Part shown: piece by piece, positions 44,792 to 56,085 of the stretch
How the letters are laid out: every line of letters starts with the position of its first letter
How positions within the stretch are numbered: position 1 is the first letter of the stretch
Source: Budorcas taxicolor
Taxonomy: Eukaryota > Chordata > Mammalia > Artiodactyla > Bovidae
Length of the DNA stretch: 64,000 bases
Reading direction: 5' to 3'
Assembly: GCF_023091745.1 (NCBI RefSeq)
Contig: NC_068912.1
Span: forward strand, 70,295,067-70,359,066
The notes under the pieces: generated by a model
The model's database searches: none
What the model saw: the letters and a program-made list of their open reading frames with translations, nothing else
What the model was told of the DNA's origin: nothing
Translations under genes and position numbers: made by a program

Positions 44792-46469
44792 TACAAAAGT
44801 GATCAAGAAAATTCTCATGGAAAATATGCCTCCTCATCATAGGGAGACCAGAATCAGCTTCTCATGTCTTGCTTTGTCAGGCCTTTTAAAAAAGTATACT
44901 TTCCACTGTCTGACAATGGCTTTCCCGTCCCTGAGCAGTGATGTCAAAACATGAGACACACACACCAAACTTTCTAAATGAGATGTTTATGATTCTCCCC
45001 GACTCTCTGAGCTTGTGTAAGGTTTCCTAAGCTGCACACATGGATTCAACTTCCTAAACACTGTCCTAAGTTGAATAAAAAACAATTAGGTTACCAGTAT
45101 GATTAAACACTTCTGGCAAATTTTCTTTCTTTCAAGTGGTTCCAGTTAGTTTTATGCAGCTAAAAATGCCCTCCAGTTTGGCCTGTAACCTGGAAGATTT
45201 AGCCATTTGGATTTTGCATTAAATAGCCTCATCTAAGACCTCACAGCTTTGCAAATATGCTTGGTGGTTGTTGGATCCTGTTGCTGTCTGTCTGAACCCT
45301 GTTACCTGTCTAAGGATATTAGCCCAAGGATTGGCACCATATGCACCCTCATCCCCTTCCTCCAGAGGAATATATCCAGGTTAGGAGTCATTTATTTCAC
45401 TCAAAAGGAAACAAAGACAGGCAATATTTAACCAGAATTTCAGAGCTTTGACACTAATCTAAAGGACTAATACAAAGAAAAAGTGAAGAAATAGCCTGCT
45501 GAGATCCCTAATAAAGGTGTTTACACAAAGAAAATAAATGCCTTGCCATAGAAAAGGCTACTAGAGTCATCTGGCTATTCCTTTTGGCATTTAGCTGAAA
45601 ACAAATACATCTATTTAAAACAGATCTGTCAGAAGGGATAAATGCCGCTGTACACTTTGCAATTTCCCTCTATGCCACACACCTTTTCTTTGGCCTAAAG
45701 AGAAAGACGACATTTCTATTAGAAACAGAATCACCTTTGGCCTAACTTTGAAATAGTCCAGTCAGATTACTATGAATAAACCTTTGTTAATTTATCAGCT
45801 AGATTCAACATATTTATTTATTCATGATTTCCCTCTGGCTGTTTTGAAAACATTGTTTTGTCTTTGTTAATATTCCCTACTTGATAATGTCCTAAATTAA
45901 AACAAATTTATTGCACCTATTACAGTAAATGGGCAATGGCCAAAGTATTTAATGGGGTCAGAGGTCAGTGCAAAATATCTTTTTCAGGAAAATCAAGCCC
46001 ATCCGCTTTCTATCAATGGCAAATGTCCCTGGGCTATAAAAAGACTGAAAGACTTGGCAATGGGTCATGGCTCTGTTTGAGCCATTAGGCAAACAGCCAA
46101 GGTCTCAGCTCCCTTAATTTTAAAGGAAAAAGCAATTAGGTAAAGAATTATGAATAGGAAAAATGCAGTGAGAACTGAAAGTGTGCATTAATTCCTTGAT
46201 GGCTTATAAATTATTAATGTGCTTAACAGTAACCTGACAACACTACCCCCTCTCAGTTTACCTCTGCTTTAAACAGGTGTAAATGAATCAGCTGTACAGT
46301 CTAGCAGGAGGTGAACTTTGCCTGCTAAACTGAGGAAAATCCTTTAAATACAGCAGACTCTTTCTTATCCTTCACTGTTTGTATCCAAAAAAGGGAAATC
46401 TTGTTAAATACAGAACGGTGAGATCCTGGTAGCATGAAAGTTATTAAGCCCACTCCTCATCCCTCCATT
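44792..46469. other. Unique sequence with candidate regulatory block
   Basis: About 1.7 kb without a named repeat. 45780-46330 is AT-rich with homeodomain-like cores and a DR1 motif. No open frame of note. Confidence 0.45.
45955..45967 (+). promoter_or_regulatory. Candidate DR1 nuclear-receptor element
   Basis: GGGTCA G AGGTCA, two direct half-sites with a one-base spacer. It matches the DR1 class bound by HNF4, RXR/PPAR or COUP-TF. Occupancy cannot be judged from sequence. Confidence 0.4.
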
Positions 46470-46797
46470 TATCTACCTCCCATTTTACTGAGAAGTACAC
46501 TGAAGCCATGTAAATTGAATTAACGTATTCAAGTTCATATGCTAAGGTTAGAGAGAAGTCAAGAATGTAAACTGGAGTGGTAAACGTCTAGTCTTCTTTG
46601 ATGATTTTTATTCTTATTTTTAAGTGGAGAGGGAAACTAAAATTTGCAGTGTATCTGCTGAGCACCAGGAACACAAGCAGATGCCTTACAATCCCTATAA
46701 TCTTTGCTCCACCCAAAAATTCATTTTACATGCAAGGAAACCAAGGCTTAGAAAGTCTAAATCTTGTCCAGGGTCACACAGTTGTAGTTCAAACCTC
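46470..46797 (-). mobile_element. MIR-like remnants
   Basis: 46640-46797 reads as antisense MIR (GCTGAGCACCAGGAACACAAG, TTGTCCAGGGTCACACAGTTG). 46470-46590 is a weaker match. The first seems to resume at about 52608 (CCCCCACTTAACCTTG) after the nested BovB block. Confidence 0.55.
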
Positions 46798-47138
46798 AAG
46801 GAAATCAACCCTGAATATTCACTGGAAGGACCTATGCTGATGCTCCAATACTTTGACCACCTAATGCCAAGAGCCGATTCATTGGAAAATACCCTGATGC
46901 TGGGAAAGATTGAGGGCATGAGAAAAATCAGGTTACAGAGGATGAGATGATTGGATGGTATGAAGCATCACTATGAACAAAGCTAGTGGAGGTGATGAAA
47001 TTTCAATTAGGCTATTTCCAATCCTAAAAGATGATGCTGTGAAAGCATTGCACTCAATATGTCAGCAAACTTGGAAAATTCAGCAGTGGCCATAGGACTG
47101 GAAAAGGTCAGTTTTCATTCCAGTCCCTAAGAAAGACA

Positions 47139-47414
47139 ATGCCAAAGAATGTGCAAACTACCACACAATTGCTCTCATCTCACATGCTAGTAATGTTCAA
47201 AATTTTCCAAGCCAGGCTTCAACAATACGTAAAACATGAACTTCTAGATGTTCAAGCTGGTGATAGAAAAGGCAGAGGAACCAGAGATCAAATTGCCAAC
47301 ATCCGCTGGATCATGGAAAAAGCAAGAGTTCCAGAAAAAACATCTATTTCTGCTTTATTAACTATGCCAAAGCCTTTGACTGAGTGGATCACAACAAACT
47401 GTGGAAAATTCTGA
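47139..47414 (+). pseudogene. BovB copy 4: reverse transcriptase N-terminal fragment
   Basis: A 91-residue frame with ARLQQYVKHELLDVQAGDRKGRG, TRDQIANIRWIMEKAR, then a shifted motif A region. Frameshifts near 47190 and 47330 disrupt it. Confidence 0.82.
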
Positions 47415-48034
47415 AAGAGATGGGAATACCAGACCACCTGACCTGCCTCTTGAGAAATCTGTATGCAGGTCAGGAAGCAACAATTAGAACTGGACATGGA
47501 ACAACAGACTGCTTCCAAATAGGAAAAGGAGTATGTCAAGGCTGTATATTGTCACCCTGCTTATGTAACTTATATGCAGAGTACATCATGAGAAATGCTG
47601 GACTGGAAGAAACACAAGCTGGAATCAAGATTGCCAGGAGAAATATCAATCACCTCAGATATGCAGATGACACCACCCTTATGGTAGAAAGTGAAGAGGA
47701 ACTAAAGAGCCTCTTGATGAATGTGAAAGAGAAGAGTGAAAAAGTTGGCTTAAAGCTCAATATTCAGAAAACGAAGATCATGGCATCCGGTCCCATCACT
47801 TCATGGGAAATAGATGGGGAAACAGTGGAAACAGTGTCAGACTTTATTTCGGGGGGCTCCAAAATCACTGCAGATGGTGATTGCAGCCATGAAATTAAAA
47901 GATGCTTACTCCTTGAAAGGAAAGTTATGACCAACCTGGATAGCATATTAAAAAGCAGAGACATTACTTTGACAGCAAAGGTCCATCTAGTCAAAGCTAT
48001 GGTTTTTCCAGTAGTCATGTATGGATGTGAGTGA
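47384..48034 (+). pseudogene. BovB copy 4: reverse transcriptase catalytic block
   Basis: A 216-residue frame with NKLWKILKEMGIPDHLTCLL, VCQGCILSPCLCNLYAEY, intact LRYADDTTLMVE (YADD codons 47660-47671), LKLNIQKTKIMASGP and FPVVMYGCE. It ends where the Bov-tA insertion begins. RT motifs B to D are intact, but the N-terminal domains are absent. Confidence 0.9.
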
Positions 48035-48215
48035 AGTCGCTCAGTTGTGTCCTAATCTTTGTGACCCCATGGACTGTCGCCTACCAGGCTCCTCCGTCCA
48101 TGGGATTCTCCAGGCAAGAATACTGGAGTGGGTTGCCATTTCCTTTTCCAGAGATTGAACCTGGGTCTCCCGCATTGCAGGCAGATGCTTTAACCTCTGA
48201 GCCACCAGGGAAGCC
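48032..48215 (-). mobile_element. Bov-tA SINE inside BovB copy 4
   Basis: Antisense Bov-tA (AAGTCGCTCAGTTGTGTCC to GCCACCAGGGAAGCC). 11-bp duplications ATGGATGTGAG (48021-48031) and ATGGATATGAG (48216-48226), one difference. Confidence 0.94.
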
Positions 48216-48977
48216 ATGGATATGAGAGTTGGATTATAAGGAAAGATGAGCACCGAAGAATTGATGCTTTTGAACTATGGTGTTGGAGAAGGCTCTTGAG
48301 AGTCCTTTGGACTGCAAGGATATCAAACCAGTCAATCCTAAAAGGAAATTAGTCCTGAATACTCATTGGAAGGACTGATGTTGAAGCTGAAACTCCAATA
48401 CTTTGGCTACCTGATGTGAAGAGCTGACTCATTTGAAAAGACCCTGATGCTGGGAAAGGGTGAAGGCTGGAGGAGAAGGGGACGACAGAGGATGAGATGG
48501 TTGGATGGCATCACTGACTCAATGAACATGAGTTTGAGTAAACTCTGGGAGTTGGTGATGGACAGGGAGGCCTGGTGTGTTGCTGTCCATGGGGTTGCAA
48601 AGAGTCAGACAAGACTGAGTGACTGAACTGAACTGAACAGAGGATGAGATGGATGAGTGGTATCACAGACGCAATGGACATGAGTTCAAGCAGACTTTGG
48701 GAGATAGTGAAGAACAGGGAAGCCTGGTGTGCTGCAGTTCATGGGGTTAAAAATAGTTGGACACGACTTAGCAGGCACTGAGTCATGTCTGACTCTTTGC
48801 AACCCCATGGACTGCAGCACTCCAGGACTCAGCGTCCATCACCAACTTCTGGAGCTTACTCAAACTTATGTCCATTGAGTCCGTGATGCCATCCAACCAT
48901 CTCATCCTTTGTCATCCCTTTCTCCTCTGGCCTTCAACCTTTCCCAGCATCAGGGTCTTTTCAAATGAGTCAGCTCT

Positions 48978-49259
48978 TCATATTAGGTGGCCAAAGCATT
49001 GGGGTTTCAGCTTCAGCATCAGTTCTTCCAATGAATATTCAGGACTGATTTCCTTTAGGATTGACTGGTTTGATATCCTTGCAGTCCAAGTGACTCTCAA
49101 GAGTCTTCTCCAAAACCACAATTCAAAAACATAAATTCTTGGGTGTTCAGCCTTCTTTATAGTCCAGTTTTCACATTCATACAGACTACTAGATAAACCA
49201 TAGCTTTGACTAGAAGGACCTTTGTTGGTAAAGTGGTGTTGGTAATGCTTTGTTGACAA
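48978..49259 (-). pseudogene. BovB copy 5: C-terminal fragment
   Basis: A 93-residue frame with CENWTIKKAEHPRIYVFELW, RRLLRVTWTARISNQSILK and LMLKLKPQCFGHL, the conserved C-terminal part of BovB. Confidence 0.82.
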
Positions 49260-49343
49260 AGCTTTTTAATATGGTGTCTAGGTTGGTCATAGCTTTTCTT
49301 CCAAGGAGCAAGTGTCTTTTAATTTCATGGCTGCAATCACTAT

Positions 49344-49667
49344 CTACAGTGATTTTGGAGCCCAGAAGAATAAAGTCTGCTCTGTTTCCATTGTTTCTCC
49401 ATCTATTTGCCATGAAGTGATTGGGTCAGATGCCATGATCTTCGTTTTCTGAATGTTGAGCTTTAAGCCAACTTTTTCACTCTTCTCTTTCACTTTCATC
49501 AAGAGGCTCTTTAGTTCTTCTTCACTATCTGCCATAATGGTGGTGTCATCTGCAGATCTGAGGTTATTGATATTTCTTCCTGCAATCTTGATTCCAGCTT
49601 GTGCTTCATGCAGCCTGGCATTTCTCATGATGTACTCTGCATATAAGTTAAATAAGCAGGGTGACAA
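49344..49667 (-). pseudogene. BovB copy 5: reverse transcriptase core with mutated catalytic motif
   Basis: A 107-residue frame with NLYAEYIMRNARLHEAQ, then NLRSADDTTIMADSEEE: the tyrosine of YADD has become serine (codons 49545-49556). LKLNIQKTKIMAS follows. The change affects a residue nearly invariant in reverse transcriptases. Confidence 0.88.
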
Positions 49668-50004
49668 TATACAGCCTTGATGTACTCCTTTTCCTATTTG
49701 GAACCAGTCTGTTTCATGTCCAGTCTAACTGTTGCTTCCTGACTTGCATACAGGTTTCTCAGGAGGCAGGTTAGGTGGTCTGGTATTCCCATCTCTTGAA
49801 GAATTTTCCACAGTTATGATCTACACAGTCAAAGGCTTTGGCATAGTCAATAAAGCAGAAGTAGATGTTTTTCTGAAACTGTCTTGCTTTTAATATGTTG
49901 GCAATTTGATCTCCAGTTCCTCTGCCTTTTCTAAATCCATCCTTGAACATCTGGAAGTTCACAGTTCATGTACTATTGAAGCCTGGCTTGGAGAATTTTG
50001 AGCA

Positions 50005-50295
50005 TTACTTTGCTAGCATATGAGATGAGTGCAATTTTGCGGTAGTTTGAGCATACTTTGCATAGCTTTTCTTTGGAATTCTAATGAAAACTGACCTTTT
50101 CCAGTCCTGTGGCCACTGCTGAGTTTCCCAAATTTGCTGGCATATTGAGTGCAGCACTTTAACACCATTATCTTTTAGGATTTGAAGTAGCTCAACTGGA
50201 ATCCCATCACCTCCACTAGCTTTGTTGGTAGTGATGCTTCCTAAAGCCCATTTGACTTTGCGTTGCAGAATGTCTGGCTCTGGGTGAGTGATCAC
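50005..50295 (-). pseudogene. BovB copy 5: reverse transcriptase N-terminal fragment
   Basis: A 96-residue frame with NKASGGDGIPVELLQILKD, SICQQIWETQQWPQDWKRSVFIRIPKK. Confidence 0.82.
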
Positions 50296-51361
50296 ATTGT
50301 CTTGGTTATCTGGGTCATAAAGATCTTTTTATATAGTTCTTCTGTGTATTCTTGCCACCTCTTCTTAATATCTTCTGCTTCTGTTAGGTCCATACCATTT
50401 CTGTCCTATATTGTGCCCATCTTTGCATGAAATGTTCCCTTGGTATCTCTAATTTTCTTTTCGAGATCTCTAGTCTTTCCCATTCTATTGTTTTCCTCTA
50501 TTTCTTTGCATTGATTACTGAGTAAGGCTTTCTTATCTCTCCTTGCTATTCTTTTGAACTCTGCATTCCAATGGGTATGTCTTTCTTTTTCTCCTTTGCC
50601 TTTCTGTCTTTTCTTTTCTCAGCTATTTGTAAGGACTCGTCAGACAAACATTTTGCCTTTGTGCATTTCTTGGGAATGGTTTTGAACACTGCCACTTGTA
50701 CAACATTCACACGTGCCTCCATCCATAGTTCTTCAGACACTTTATCAGATCTGATTCCTTGAATCTATTTGTCACTTCCACTGTATAATCGTAAGGGATT
50801 TGATTTAGGTCATACCTTAATAGTCTAGTGGTTTTCCCTACTTTCTTCAATTTAAGTCTGAATTTGGAAATAAGGAGCTCATGATCTGAGCCAGTCTTTG
50901 TTTCTGCTGACTGTATGAAGCGTCTCCATATTTGGCTGCAAATAATATAATCATTCTGATTTCAGTACTGACCATCTGGTGATGTCCATGTGTAGTCTTC
51001 TCTTGTGTTGTTGGAAGAGGGTGTTTGCTATGACCGGTGCATTCTCCTAGCAAAACTCAGTTAGCCTTTGACCTTCTTCCTTTTGTACTTCATGGCTGAA
51101 TTTGCCTGTTACTCCAGGTATCTCTTGACTTCCTACTTTTGCATTCTAGTCTCCTAAAATGAAAAGGATATCTTTTTGGGGTGTTAGTTCTAGAAGCTCT
51201 TGTAGGTCTTTTAGAATTGTTCAACTTCAGCTTCTTCAGGATTACTAGTCGGGGCATAGACTTGGATAACTGTGATATTGAATGGTTTGCCTTGGAAACA
51301 AACAGATCATTCTGTTGTTTTTGAGACTGCATCTAAGTACTGCATTTTGGACTCTTGTTGA

Positions 51362-51871
51362 CTATGATGGCACTCTATTTCTTCTAAGGGGTTCTTGCCC
51401 ACAGTAGTAGATATAATGGTCATCTGAGTTAAATGTACCCATTCCAGTCCATTTTAGTTTGCTGATTCCTAAAATGTCAACATTCACTCTTGCCATCTCC
51501 TGTTTGACCACTTCTAATTTGCCTTGATTCATGGACCTGACATTCCAGGTACCTATGCAATATTGCTCTTTACAGTATTGGACTTTACTTCCATCACCAG
51601 TCACATCCACAAGTGGGTGTTGTTTTTGCTTTGGCTTCGTCTCTTCATTCTTTCTGGAGTTATTTCTCCACTGATCTCCAGTAGCACATTGGGCACCTAC
51701 CCACCTAGGGAGTTCATCTTTCAGTGTCCTATCTTTTTGCCTTTCCATGCTGTTCATGGGGTTCTCAAGGCAAGAATACTGAAGTGATTTGCCATTCCCT
51801 TCTCCAGTGGACCACATTTTGTCAGAACTCTGCACCATGACCTGTCTGTCTTGGATGGCCCTACATGGCAT
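51362..51871 (-). pseudogene. BovB copy 5: leader and APE endonuclease start
   Basis: A 169-residue frame containing KNEETKPKQKQHPLVDVTGDG, YCIGTWNVRSMNQGKLE and VDILGISKLKWTGMGTFNSDDHY. This is the TWN motif and the ELKW segment of the APE fold; here the glutamate in ISELKW reads lysine (ISKLKW), a likely loss of the metal-binding residue. Confidence 0.85.
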
Positions 51872-52689
51872 GGCTCACAGTTTCATTGAGTTAGACAAGC
51901 CTGTGGTCCATGTGATTAGATTGGTTAGTTTTCTGTGATTGTGGTCTTTAGTCTGTCTGCTCTCTGATGGAAAAGGATAAGAGGCTTATGGAAGCTTCCT
52001 GATGGGAGAGACTGACTGAGAGGGAAACTGGGTCTTGTGTTGATGGTCAGGGCCATGCTCAGTAAATCCTTAATCCAGTTTTCTGTTGCTGGGCGGGGCT
52101 GTGTTCCCTCCCTTTTGTTTGACCTGAGGCCAAACTATGGTGGAGGTAATGAAGATAACGGTGACCTCCTTCAAAAGGTCCCATGCAGGCACTGCTGCCC
52201 TCAGTGCCCTCAATCCTGCAGGAGGCCACTGCCAACCCATGCTTCCGCCAGAGACTCCTGGACCCTCACGGGCGAGTCTGGGTCAGTCTCTTGTGGGGTC
52301 ATATCTCCTTTCCTCTGGGTCCTGCTGGGCACAAGCTTTTGTAAGTGCCCTCCAAGCGTCTGTTTCCCCAGTCCTGTGTAAGTTCTGGTGGCTCTATGGT
52401 GGGGTTAATGGTGAACTCCTCCAAGGGGGCCTATACCATACCCAGGTCTACTGCACCCAGAGCCCCTGCCCCTGCAGCAGTCCACTGCTGACCAGAGCCT
52501 CCACAGGAGACACTCAAACACAGTGCTGGCTCAGTCTCTGTGGGGCCTCTGGGTTCTGATGAGCACAAGATTTGTGTGAGCCCTCCAAGCGACTGAACAA
52601 CAACAAATTTCCTGCTTTCCCCCACTTAACCTTGTTGGCTCTAGGAATGTTTCCCAAATTTATACCATAATCTTGCCTCTATCCCTCTG

Positions 52690-52960
52690 CCTATGGTTGT
52701 TCATCAAGCAGAATGCCAGGCACTATGCTGAGTAGGGAGGATTCAGATATGAGCGTGTTGGGCCTGGACACTACCCTCTGTGGTAGAAATGTGAACTTGG
52801 ACAGGTAAATGTTAATTCTGGGAACATGGTACATATTCAAGAGAGTACCCTCTCTACACAGAGGAAATAACATGACATGACAGACAAGCAAAGGTTTCCA
52901 AGGGGAGGGGACTTCTGGGGAAAGGGCTGAATAGGGGTATGTGTGAAGACCCAGGAAACT
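52690..52960. mobile_element. Unassigned ancient interspersed repeat
   Basis: AATGCCAGGCACTATGCTGAG, CTGGACACTACCCTC and GAAATGTGAACTTGGACAGG resemble a common mammalian repeat I cannot name confidently. Confidence 0.35.
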
Positions 52961-52984
52961 AAATGGCTAAAGTGAATATATATT

Positions 52985-53960
52985 TTTTAACTTTTCATTT
53001 TGAAGCAATCTCAAAATAAAAAAGGTTGCAACTACAGAACATTTTTTCTTGAACAATTTAAGAGTAAACTGCCAATCTGATACCCATGATCTCCCCAATA
53101 TATTAGTGTACTCCTAAAATAAAGACATTCTCTTACATAGCCACAATAGAAGCATTTCATTCCACCATCTACCCTCAGACTCCATTTGTCTGTTATCTCT
53201 GTAGTGCTCTTTACAGCAAAATGATCCAATTCAGAATAACACTCTCATACTTCTTTAATCTCCTTCAGTCTTGAAGAGTTCTCAGTCTCTACTTGAATTT
53301 CATGACATTTTCTGAAGCTGGTGAGCCAGTTATTTTGCAGTGTCCTTTGTGCATGTGTGCATGTATAGTCACTTCAGTCGTGTCTGACTCTTTGCGACTC
53401 TATCGACTGTAGCACACCAGGCTCCTCTGTCCAAGGGATTCTTTAGGCAAGGATGCTGGAGTGGGTTACTATGCCCTCTTCCAGGGGATCTCCCTGACCC
53501 AGGGATGGAACCTGTGTCTCTTATGTCTCCTGCATTGGAAAGGGGGTTCTGTACCACTAGCACCACCTGGGAAGCCTGAGTGTCCTTTAATTTGGCTATA
53601 TTCGAGATTTACTAATAATTAATTTAAAATTATGCATCTTTGGTGGGAGGTGTCACAGATATGATCTTGTATTCTATTCACTGTATCTCATTGTATTTGA
53701 TTTATCCTATTATTGTGTTGTTAACTTGGATTATTTGATCAAGGTGGTGTCTGACAGGACTATCTAATATAAAATTCCTCTTTTTCTCTTTGTAATGAGT
53801 AGATACTTTGTGGAGGAGATGTTCTATATCTCAGCCGAATTTCATTGTCTTTATGTATTTATATCTGTATGGATTTAAAGTTGCTGTTTCATTCACTGGA
53901 TTATAATATTATGATCGCTGTTTATTTCGTTGCTTAAATTTTCTCACAGTTGATAGGCAG
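52985..53960. mobile_element. Old L1M-type segment split by Bov-tA
   Basis: 52985-53338 (TTTTCATTTTGAAGCAATC, AAGACATTCTCTTACATAGCC, TGACATTTTCTGAAGCTGG) continues at 53579-53960 (TTTAATTTGGCTATATTCGAG, AAGGTGGTGTCTGACAGG). It resembles the 3' part of ancient L1M LINEs; family and orientation are from memory. Confidence 0.55.
53349..53578 (-). mobile_element. Bov-tA SINE
   Basis: Antisense copy with 10-bp duplications AGTGTCCTTT at 53339-53348 and 53579-53588. Confidence 0.92.
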
Positions 53961-54389
53961 GAGCCCCTAAGCTGCCCCTTTGCCATATACCCACCTTTCT
54001 TTGAGTGCCACTTTACTTCCTGGCATAAGATGCGCTAGGTATATTTTGTACACTCCTTGTCCCAGCCTTGAAATCTGCCATTTCTCCTAATGATTCTGTT
54101 TCCTTAGGAGGAAAGTGAAGAATCGTATTTAGAAATCAAGATTCAGGCGCTTGTTATGCCCTGTCACTGAGCAGGCAAACTAGAAAAACATTTCTGTACA
54201 CATGTATATACACATTTGGACTCTCCTCCCTCAACTCTCACTCTCAAGTAATAAATTGATACCTATATCTCCAGTTCAAATCAACAGGGTCTCTCCTAGT
54301 TTTCCCCCTTTGCATATCTATAATGCCCTTTTCTGACAGTGAGAGATTCCCATCACCCTTAATATCTTTACCTATTTGATCAATGCCCC
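53961..54389. other. Unique sequence
   Basis: About 430 bases, no feature recognised. Confidence 0.45.
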
Positions 54390-55095
54390 TTAGTGTATGA
54401 AATCTCTGGCTGCTGTGGCATGCTAGCTCCTCAGTGCACACAGACACCCTCTTTTACCCCATTTGGACACCAGCATTTCACTGTTGTCCCCACAAGGACA
54501 CTCTCCTTACCATCCTGTGATCTGACACCCTGCTCTGGGATTTCCCCACCTCGGCGCCCCAAGTTCATGTCCCCTACACTCTGCTTGGATTTCAATCAGT
54601 GGCACTGTTACTGCCTGCCTACACTTACACCCTCACCCCTCTCATGCCCCAACTTCTTCACACCAGACCCCTTCCTGTGCAGACAGCCTTTTCAATCTGT
54701 GTGGGACCACAGTGGCCACAACTTCCCTGCGTCAATGTCCTTCTCACTGTGCATGGGCTGGGACATTCCACACGGCTCCACTGCTTCACTGCCCCTTCTC
54801 ACGACTGCTCCCTCTCAGACTTGGACTCTGATATCCCATGCTAGATTTCTCTACTATGTGGACACCTTCCTCCTCATACCTGGGCTCCAGCACGTTGGCA
54901 GGGCAGCCCCAACCCCTATGGAAACCTCCTTGTTCTTCCACTCTGGCTCCTTCCCTTGTGCCAGGCAGCTGCTTCTCACCGCTCTCACTATCTACGTGGA
55001 CATCCTCTGCAACCTACTTGGATTCAGATGTCTTGCTCCACCTCCATTGGGAAGTTTACCTTGCTCAGTCCTGTCTAATGGCTTTTGGTATTAAA
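54390..55095. other. C-rich, ORF-dense segment
   Basis: Pyrimidine- and C-rich on the plus strand. A 233-codon plus-strand frame (54393-55094) and two others (54599-54844, 54838-55125) overlap in different phases. Loosely repeated GGACA/GGACT motifs suggest a decayed tandem repeat rather than a protein. No start context, splice signal or domain supports a gene. Confidence 0.4.
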
Positions 55096-55149
55096 CATTC
55101 AGGAAAGGAAGAGAAGGGAAAATAGAGAAGAAGCATAACATGGATGAAC

Positions 55150-56085
55150 ATTTAAAAATATTAATCAGATCATGTCATGTTCTTGCTTAAAAGCCTTCAG
55201 TGATCACCCGAGTGCCATGTCCTTGCTGATAAAGCCTTCATGGTCGGACCTCTGCCAACCTGGGACTTCATCTTGTACTACTCTCCCCATGCACCCTATC
55301 TTCTATCCACCGCAGAGAGCTTCTATTCCTCTTTTTGTTTCTGTCTTGTAAACTGCACTTGCTTTTTACCTCTGCTTAATGCTGTTTCCCAGGGTCTTCC
55401 TTGTATTTGCCATTCTAAGCATTACATTTAATGTAGCTTTTCCAGTCATTCTTTACCCTATCAACCTGTTACATTTGCATAGCACTTATCACCATCTCAG
55501 GTTTCTTGAATGTTTATTCATTGTTGGTCACCTGGATAGGCAGATAAAATACTTGTATCTACAATATGCCTTGACCTACCTGGGAAGTACCTTCAGATGT
55601 TTTTATACATGCTCATCGTCTCCTGTGTCTCTCTATCTTTAAAGTAGAGGTGAGAGCTAATGTTCCTTCCGACACATCCAAATAACCCTCAGTCAACGAG
55701 GAACAAAAGTTGTTGGATCTATACTCTAGCTATCTTGCTGCTCACTGGGAAAATTTTGAGGTTATTCATTATAATTGTACACAGCAGTGACTTATGTATT
55801 AACACGATCCTTATTTATTTTCCTTCCTTCCCTTTCTTTCACTGTACTTCTTGAGATTTTGTTCAAGAAAAGCAGTTTACACTCATATCCTTGTTTCATG
55901 GTCTGTTTGGGGGAAATGCAAACTAAGATGGCCTGCCTCACCCAACTGGAATGTAAATTCCATCAGGCAAGGACTTGCATGTTCTTAGGTTTTTCTCTGT
56001 CTAGATCTGTAGTGCCTTAAAATCACTGTCATGTACTAGACAATAAATAAGTATAAAATGAAGAATTGAATGAATGAATGAATGA
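55150..56085 (+). mobile_element. L2 LINE 3' region
   Basis: ATCATGTCATGTTCTTGCTTAAAAGCC, then GACTTCATCTTGTACTACTCTCC, ATAGCACTTATCACCATCTC and the 3' end GACAATAAATAAG with a (GAAT)n tail. The middle (about 55560-55930) is poorly matched. Confidence 0.68.

Larger units (their letters stand above)
46962..48636 (+). mobile_element. BovB LINE, 5'-truncated, copy 4
   Basis: Sense copy starting in the reverse transcriptase (AAGCATCACTATGAACAAAGC) and ending GACTGAACTGAACTGA. Flanked by 27-bp target duplications at 46935-46961 and 48637-48663, 4 differences. A Bov-tA is inserted at 48032-48215. Confidence 0.92.
48776..52589 (-). mobile_element. BovB LINE, nearly full length, copy 5
   Basis: 3.8-kb antisense copy with 3' module at the left, reverse transcriptase, endonuclease and leader region. 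The 5' end stops near 52589 (GAGCCCTCCAAGC), so the distal 5' UTR seen in copy 1 is missing. Frames are badly broken. Confidence 0.92.
46798..52608 (+). mobile_element. Old BovB 3' end broken twice by younger BovB copies
   Basis: Three sense pieces in order. 46798-46961 (ATCAACCCTGAATATTCACTGG to the ACAGAGGATGAGATG motif), 48637-48775 (ACAGAGGATGAGATGGATG to GTTGGACACGACTTAGC) and 52590-52608 (the GACTGAACAACAACAAAT tail). BovB copy 4 lies in the first gap, copy 5 in the second. Confidence 0.82.

Noticed and set aside
52037..52559. Overlapping plus-strand frames of 114 and 140 codons
   Set aside because: They are antisense to the leader region of BovB copy 5.
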